From assembly GCA_001510575.1 (NCBI GenBank), contig LNGK01000003.1, forward strand, positions 2,581,369 through 2,645,368: a DNA stretch of 64,000 bases, given 5' to 3'. Position numbers and translations under genes: made by a program. Below, one piece after another: positions 60,070-64,000 of this stretch. The notes below the pieces were generated by a model that was given only the letters and a program-made list of their open reading frames with translations, was not told the DNA's origin and did no database searches. Position 1 is the first letter of the stretch. Each line of letters opens with the position of its first letter. Origin of the DNA: Knoxdaviesia capensis. Lineage: Eukaryota; Ascomycota; Sordariomycetes; Microascales; Gondwanamycetaceae.

Positions 60070-60746
60070 GGTGGGACCAAAGTTCTCGAGAGTGCACTGC
60101 CGGTGGTGGACTTGGGGAGATGATTGAGGAAGAGGAATGAATATGTTTGGACCGGAGGGGGAGATTATGGATTTAAGAGTCCATCAAATACCCCACGCCA
60201 CCATCGCCATCGGAGAGTTCGTTCAGACTGCTGGGCTAGTATTGCTCATGGCACATATAGATATATATATATAGGAGATCGTTCTAGATCAAAATGGTCA
60301 GTTTAAGGACAGTATTCAAGTCATAAACGGGATCTATCACGATCTCTGGCATTCTTTGTGTGTGTCAGAGAGGTGAACGAGGAGGAAATGTCGGAACCAT
60401 AATTGATAATGCCCTTGATAAAGAAGTGGATGAAACTGAGTTAAAGAAACGACACTATACCCGATTAGTCTTTAGCTTTTCCCAAGTTTTTCTAGGGTGA
60501 GCTGGAAAATTTATGGTTAAACCAATAATTTGACCCTGGCCTGATAGGCCAAAATTTTACGCACCCAGCTACAGGACGACCAGGTATCAAAGCCTCAAGA
60601 AAAAATATACTCAAACATAAGATCTCTAGACCTTAGTTGATGAATGACTTCTATTGATGCTCACACCATAATACACCTTCACTTTCCCCTCTTCTTGTTC
60701 CCCCTGAACTCTGAGTCCATCTCCAAGCTCTCCAATAACAACAGAC
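60070..60746. other. Divergent promoter region, F-box-like gene and TIM50
   Basis: A shared 677-bp upstream region with a short AT repeat at about 60,256-60,272. No operator-like site is clear to me. Confidence 0.5.
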
Positions 60747-62415
60747 ATGATCTCCAACCTTGCGCGGTTGCGGCTGGCAGCCAGAAGGGTCCCGTTTGAC
60801 GGCCAAGTGCTGCAAAGGACCGCCGTCCTCCCGCTGGCCGCACGTGGCCGGCTGTCGAGCTTCCAGAACTCCTACTCGTCGAAATCATCAGCCGACAAGC
60901 CCAACTCATCAAAATCGACAGCTCCGTCGGATGCCGCATCCCCAGACCCGTCGAAACCGGCCCCCGAATCTGCCGACGCCATCCCCTTCGCCGAGCTCCC
61001 CGACCTGACCAAGGGCCTGCCCTCCACACTCGCCCAGGAGCTCGAATCCCACCGCGCCGCGCTCACCGCGCCCGACGCCGAGGCAACCCCCGGCAGCAGC
61101 GGCGGCGGCGGCCGCCGTCGCGGCGAGCTCCCGGCATCGGCGTACGTGTCGTCGGCCGACCGGCGCCAGGAAACTGCCGCAAGGTGGTCGTTCTTCGCCT
61201 TTCTCGCGGCGATCGTCGGCGGCACCGTGTACCTCGGCCGCAACTGGGACGAGGAGGACGCCGCCAAGCACCGCGACGTGCCGAACGGCTGGGGCATCGG
61301 GCTGTGGTGGAACCGCGCGTCGGCGCGCATGAACGACACGGTGTCGTACTACAAGGAGCCGGCGTTCGACAAGCTGCTGCCGGTGGTCGACCCGGCCATG
61401 CAGCGGCCGTATACGCTGTGCATCAGCCTAGAGGACATGCTCGTGCACAGCGAGTGGTCGCGCGAGCACGGCTGGCGCGTGGCCAAGCGGCCGGGCGTTG
61501 ACTACTTCCTGCGCTACCTCAGCCAGTACTACGAGCTGGTGCTATTCACGACGGTGCCGTCCATGATCGCGACGCCTATCGTGCAGAAGCTCGATCCGTT
61601 CATGATCATCACGTTCCCGCTGTTCCGTGAGGCCACCAAGTACGAAGATGGCGAACTGGTCAAGGTAAGCAAGCCTCACCCCCTTTTCAACGCTGGCTCA
61701 CAGCTTTTCCCCTTTTACCCAAAAGCTCCACCGGCTAACATGCACATGTGATCGACACCAGGACCTCTCGTACCTCAACCGCGACCTCTCTAAGGTGATA
61801 ATCCTCGACACAAACGCCAAGCACGTGCGCAAACAGCCCGAGAACGCCATCATCCTGCCAAAGTGGAAGGGCGACCCGAGCGACACCGAGCTCGTCTCGC
61901 TGATCCCGTTCCTCGAGTACATCGACACCATGCAGTACGGCGACGTGCGCAAAGTGCTCAAGTCGTTCGCCGGCAAGCACATCCCCACCGAGTTTGCGCG
62001 CCGTGAGGCGCTCGCGCGCGCCGAGTTCCAGAAGCAGTTCGCGGCTGCACACCCCAAGGCTAAAGCTTCCGGCGCCGCCTCCGCCCACAGCCTGCTCGGC
62101 AAGCTGCTCGGCATCAAGCCCGAGTCGATGAGCATGATGACCACCGCGTCGGGCGAGATGTCGCCGTCCGAGGCGTTTGCCCAGGGCAAGATGCTGCAGG
62201 ACCTGGCGCGCGAGCGCGGGCAGAAGTACTACGAGGCGCTCGAGGCCGATCTGCGCGAGAACGGCGAGAAGTATATCCGCGAGACACAGGCGGCGGTCGA
62301 GAAGCAGACGCAGGAGGCTACCAACAGCATGCTCAGCTCGTTCTCTGGCATGTTCCTGTCCAAGCCACCCGACTCGCCTGACGCGGCCGCTCCGCCCCCG
62401 GCGGCGTCTAAGTAG
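60747..62415 (+). CDS. TIM50: Tim50, receptor subunit of the mitochondrial TIM23 translocase
   Basis: Exons 60747-61664 and 61762-62415 (97-bp intron) encode 523 residues. An Arg-rich, acid-free N terminus (MISNLARLRLAARR) is a mitochondrial presequence. A Ser/Pro-rich stretch leads to one membrane segment (147-164) and then the FCP1-like domain. In place of the phosphatase DxDx(T/V) signature it reads SLEDMLVHSEW (227-237), the usual inactive form in Tim50. PGVDYFLRYLSQYYELVLFTT and VIILDTNAKHVRKQPENAI follow as in other Tim50 proteins. A C-terminal extension rich in Ala, Glu and Gln ends the protein. Tim50 sits in the inner membrane facing the intermembrane space and passes presequence proteins to Tim23. 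The sequence is strongly GC-rich. Confidence 0.95.
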
Positions 62416-62911
62416 AGGGGGCTATGACTGCTGGACACCTGGACAAGTCGGCTCACGTTGCTAGATCGTCTTTATTGCATGGTATCAGTGCGTAAGGACT
62501 ACGACTTTGCCAGCAACGCACATCCAGGTCCGCGCTCTACGCAACCCCCACCACCCCAGCTTGCATTCCTTTCTTTCTTTCTCTGTTCAGTATAAATGTA
62601 TCTTGTTCCTGCGCCAGTGCGTCCCCGATAAAATTCCCGTGTAAGAGTATGAGGACGATGTTTAGATTATCTCATGGAGACGGCCCCCCAGCGAAGAACA
62701 GAAAAAAAACACCCTAATTTGGACATGTTCTTGCGACGACGAGGAGGAGGAGGGGCACAAATCAGAAAAGGGGTATTTGGAGGCGTTTCCCTCATTTGGT
62801 TTTCTTTTTTTTTCTTGTACTATTACTTCTTGTTCCCTTGTTCTCTAATTCCTCACGATCTTGCCATAGTCTGTGTGTCCGTTTCGTAGCGCGTGACCGA
62901 AAAAGAGGGCC
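62416..62911. other. Convergent spacer after TIM50
   Basis: The 3' flanks of TIM50 and of the small secreted protein gene. Poly-T and poly-A runs only. Confidence 0.5.
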
Positions 62912-63389
62912 TCACTTGTGAGCGGTTCCCGTCGCCGTCGCCGTGCCGTGCCAGAACCCTTCGCACAGCTCGCACAGCTGGTCGCTCAGACATTCGACGC
63001 GCCTAGAGCAGGGAGAGAAGTGAAGATGTATCATGTTAGCCAGCGTCACATCAGCACAAAGGGACAGCAACTGTGTGGAGGGACGGGTGTTGGAGAGGAC
63101 GAGGGCGGGCAGAAACTCACTCTTGGCCAGTCATCCCGCTGCAATCGCACCGGTCGGGGCGCGGGCCGATGCAGTACTTGTCGCGGGCGGCGTCCTTGGG
63201 GTTCTGCGGCGCGCCGGTGCCGCCGGTGTCGGTGTAGGTTGCAGTGACGGTGGCCGGGTTGAACAGGTCCAGGCGGGCGGCAATGCGCGGGCCGGCGCTG
63301 GTCTCGACGGCTAATGGGGTCGGCTGTAGGGCGTCCGAGAGAGCCGCGATGAGGACTGTCATGAAGAGAAGGAGGCGGAAGGAGTGCAT
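62912..63389 (-). CDS. Small cysteine-rich secreted protein, unknown function
   Basis: Exons 63389-63121 and 63002-62912 (118-bp intron, GTGAGT donor, CTCTAG acceptor) encode 119 residues. The start at 63389 opens a clear signal peptide (MHSFRLLLFMTVLIAALSDA); an in-frame Met at 63500 would put it inside the protein. The mature chain of about 99 residues has six cysteines (73, 81, 83, 94, 100, 103), all in the last 47 residues, enough for three disulfides. I do not recognise the family. Small secreted cysteine-rich proteins in fungi include effectors, antimicrobial peptides and surface proteins, and nothing here points to one of these. The second exon was found by splicing and lies outside the longer open frame. 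Confidence 0.65.
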
Positions 63390-63830
63390 CTTGGAGAGGG
63401 GGTTGAAGAGAGCTTCACTTGGTGAAGGTTCAATAAGAGGTGTGTGAATATGTGTATGTGATAGAGAGAGTAATAAACAAGGCACCTCACAATGCATCAC
63501 AAAGAAAGAAGAAAGATCGAGGTTTAAAGCAGTGGTGTAAGAGAAATATTATAGTCAGTTGACCAGGTCTCTACGAGCCAAGGCTTGCTCCTGCTTATGT
63601 CTGAATATAATAGCTATACTCGTACGAGAGAAATGATAAGGCACGATCACAAGAGCATATATCGTTGTCGTGACCTGAAAAGGGGCATTTCAAAAACCAG
63701 TCATAGCTTGTAGAGACGAACTTCCTTGCCAGACACAGCACCGGCAAGCAAGTGACGGTTCCTCCAGCCGTAAAGCACCCTCAGACTTCAAGGCGGACAA
63801 GGCCACTACCAGAAGCATGGCTGCATCGGT
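63390..63830. other. Upstream region of the small secreted protein gene
   Basis: No conserved frame recognised. Part of it may be further remnant of the transporter at the window edge. Confidence 0.4.
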
Positions 63831-64000
63831 CTAGTGTCCAGTGGGATACCCTGGATCCTTCTCTTCAGCCTTGCAGATAAAGGCACAGGAACTTGACGCG
63901 CTCCGCGTAGTCGGGGAGAAGACCACGAAGAAGGCCGACAGACGCGACGGGTTGCCCTCGATGATGAACAGCCAGCGCCAGGCCGACAGGCCGTTGGTGC
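63831..64000 (-). pseudogene. Tail of an MFS transporter (Dal5-like), probably frameshifted
   Basis: Read on the minus strand from the window edge, the frame gives TNGLSAWRWLFIIEGNPS, close to the conserved WRW.FI.EG segment of Dal5-type anion transporters of the major facilitator superfamily. Soon after, the usual continuation (PDYAERVKFL) is present at the DNA level but in another frame. The frame seen runs on for 29 codons and stops at 63831-63833. So the copy is most likely truncated by a frameshift. The rest is outside the window, and a sequencing error cannot be excluded. Confidence 0.5.

Overview
The window looks like filamentous ascomycete DNA (Pezizomycotina): short 47-118 bp introns with GTAAGT-type donors and CTAAC/CTAAT branch sites, fungal gene families (VTA1, TIM50, RRP41, GH55, Kha1-like antiporter), and a large block carrying the mark of repeat-induced point mutation (RIP). 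It splits into two very different halves that meet near 34.66-34.71 kb.

Positions 1 to about 34,690 are a gene-free, AT-rich, heavily RIP-mutated block. CA and TG dinucleotides are almost absent while CG is kept, so every old reading frame is full of TAA/TAG. It is built from nested copies of one Ty3/Gypsy-type LTR retrotransposon with 283-286 bp LTRs: A (+, 640-10577, complete), C (-, 10578-13401, partial), B (+, 13425-23170, complete but with a 265-N gap), D (-, 13402-13424 plus 23171-25336, split by B), E (+, 25337-33818, lacking its 5' end), then LTR pieces to 34308. Under the mutations one can still read the order zinc knuckle, protease, reverse transcriptase, RNase H, integrase, and a further 3' reading frame of unknown role. 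Copy A carries a telomere-like 10-bp tandem repeat.

Positions 34,690-64,000 are ordinary gene-bearing DNA. In order: VTA1 (+, ESCRT-III/Vps4 cofactor) only about 150 bp from the RIP boundary; a broken zinc alcohol dehydrogenase (+); a 15-exon gene (-) whose reconstructed 1,411-residue product joins a GH55 beta-1,3-glucanase to a PI-PLC-like phosphodiesterase; a secreted S8 subtilase (-); a 2.2 kb gene-free stretch; a Ted1/Cdc1-type metallophosphoesterase (-); a small conserved fungal protein (-); a decayed Kha1-type K+/H+ antiporter (+); an ER protein disulfide isomerase ending in HDEL (+); exosome subunit RRP41 (-) with a GC-AG intron; an F-box-like protein (-); TIM50 (+); a small cysteine-rich secreted protein (-); and the tail of a probably broken MFS transporter (-) at the edge.

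The part next to the retroelement block (36-55 kb) is the accessory-looking part: two dead genes, two large secreted hydrolases and long spacers. The part from 55 kb on holds conserved housekeeping genes (ER folding, RNA decay, mitochondrial import) with tight spacing and, from about 59 kb, higher GC. The GH55-PLC fusion and the subtilase would act outside the cell on glucan, lipid/GPI-like and protein substrates; the sequence gives no direct sign that they are co-regulated. Exon boundaries were worked out by eye; for each multi-exon gene the summed coding length is a multiple of three.
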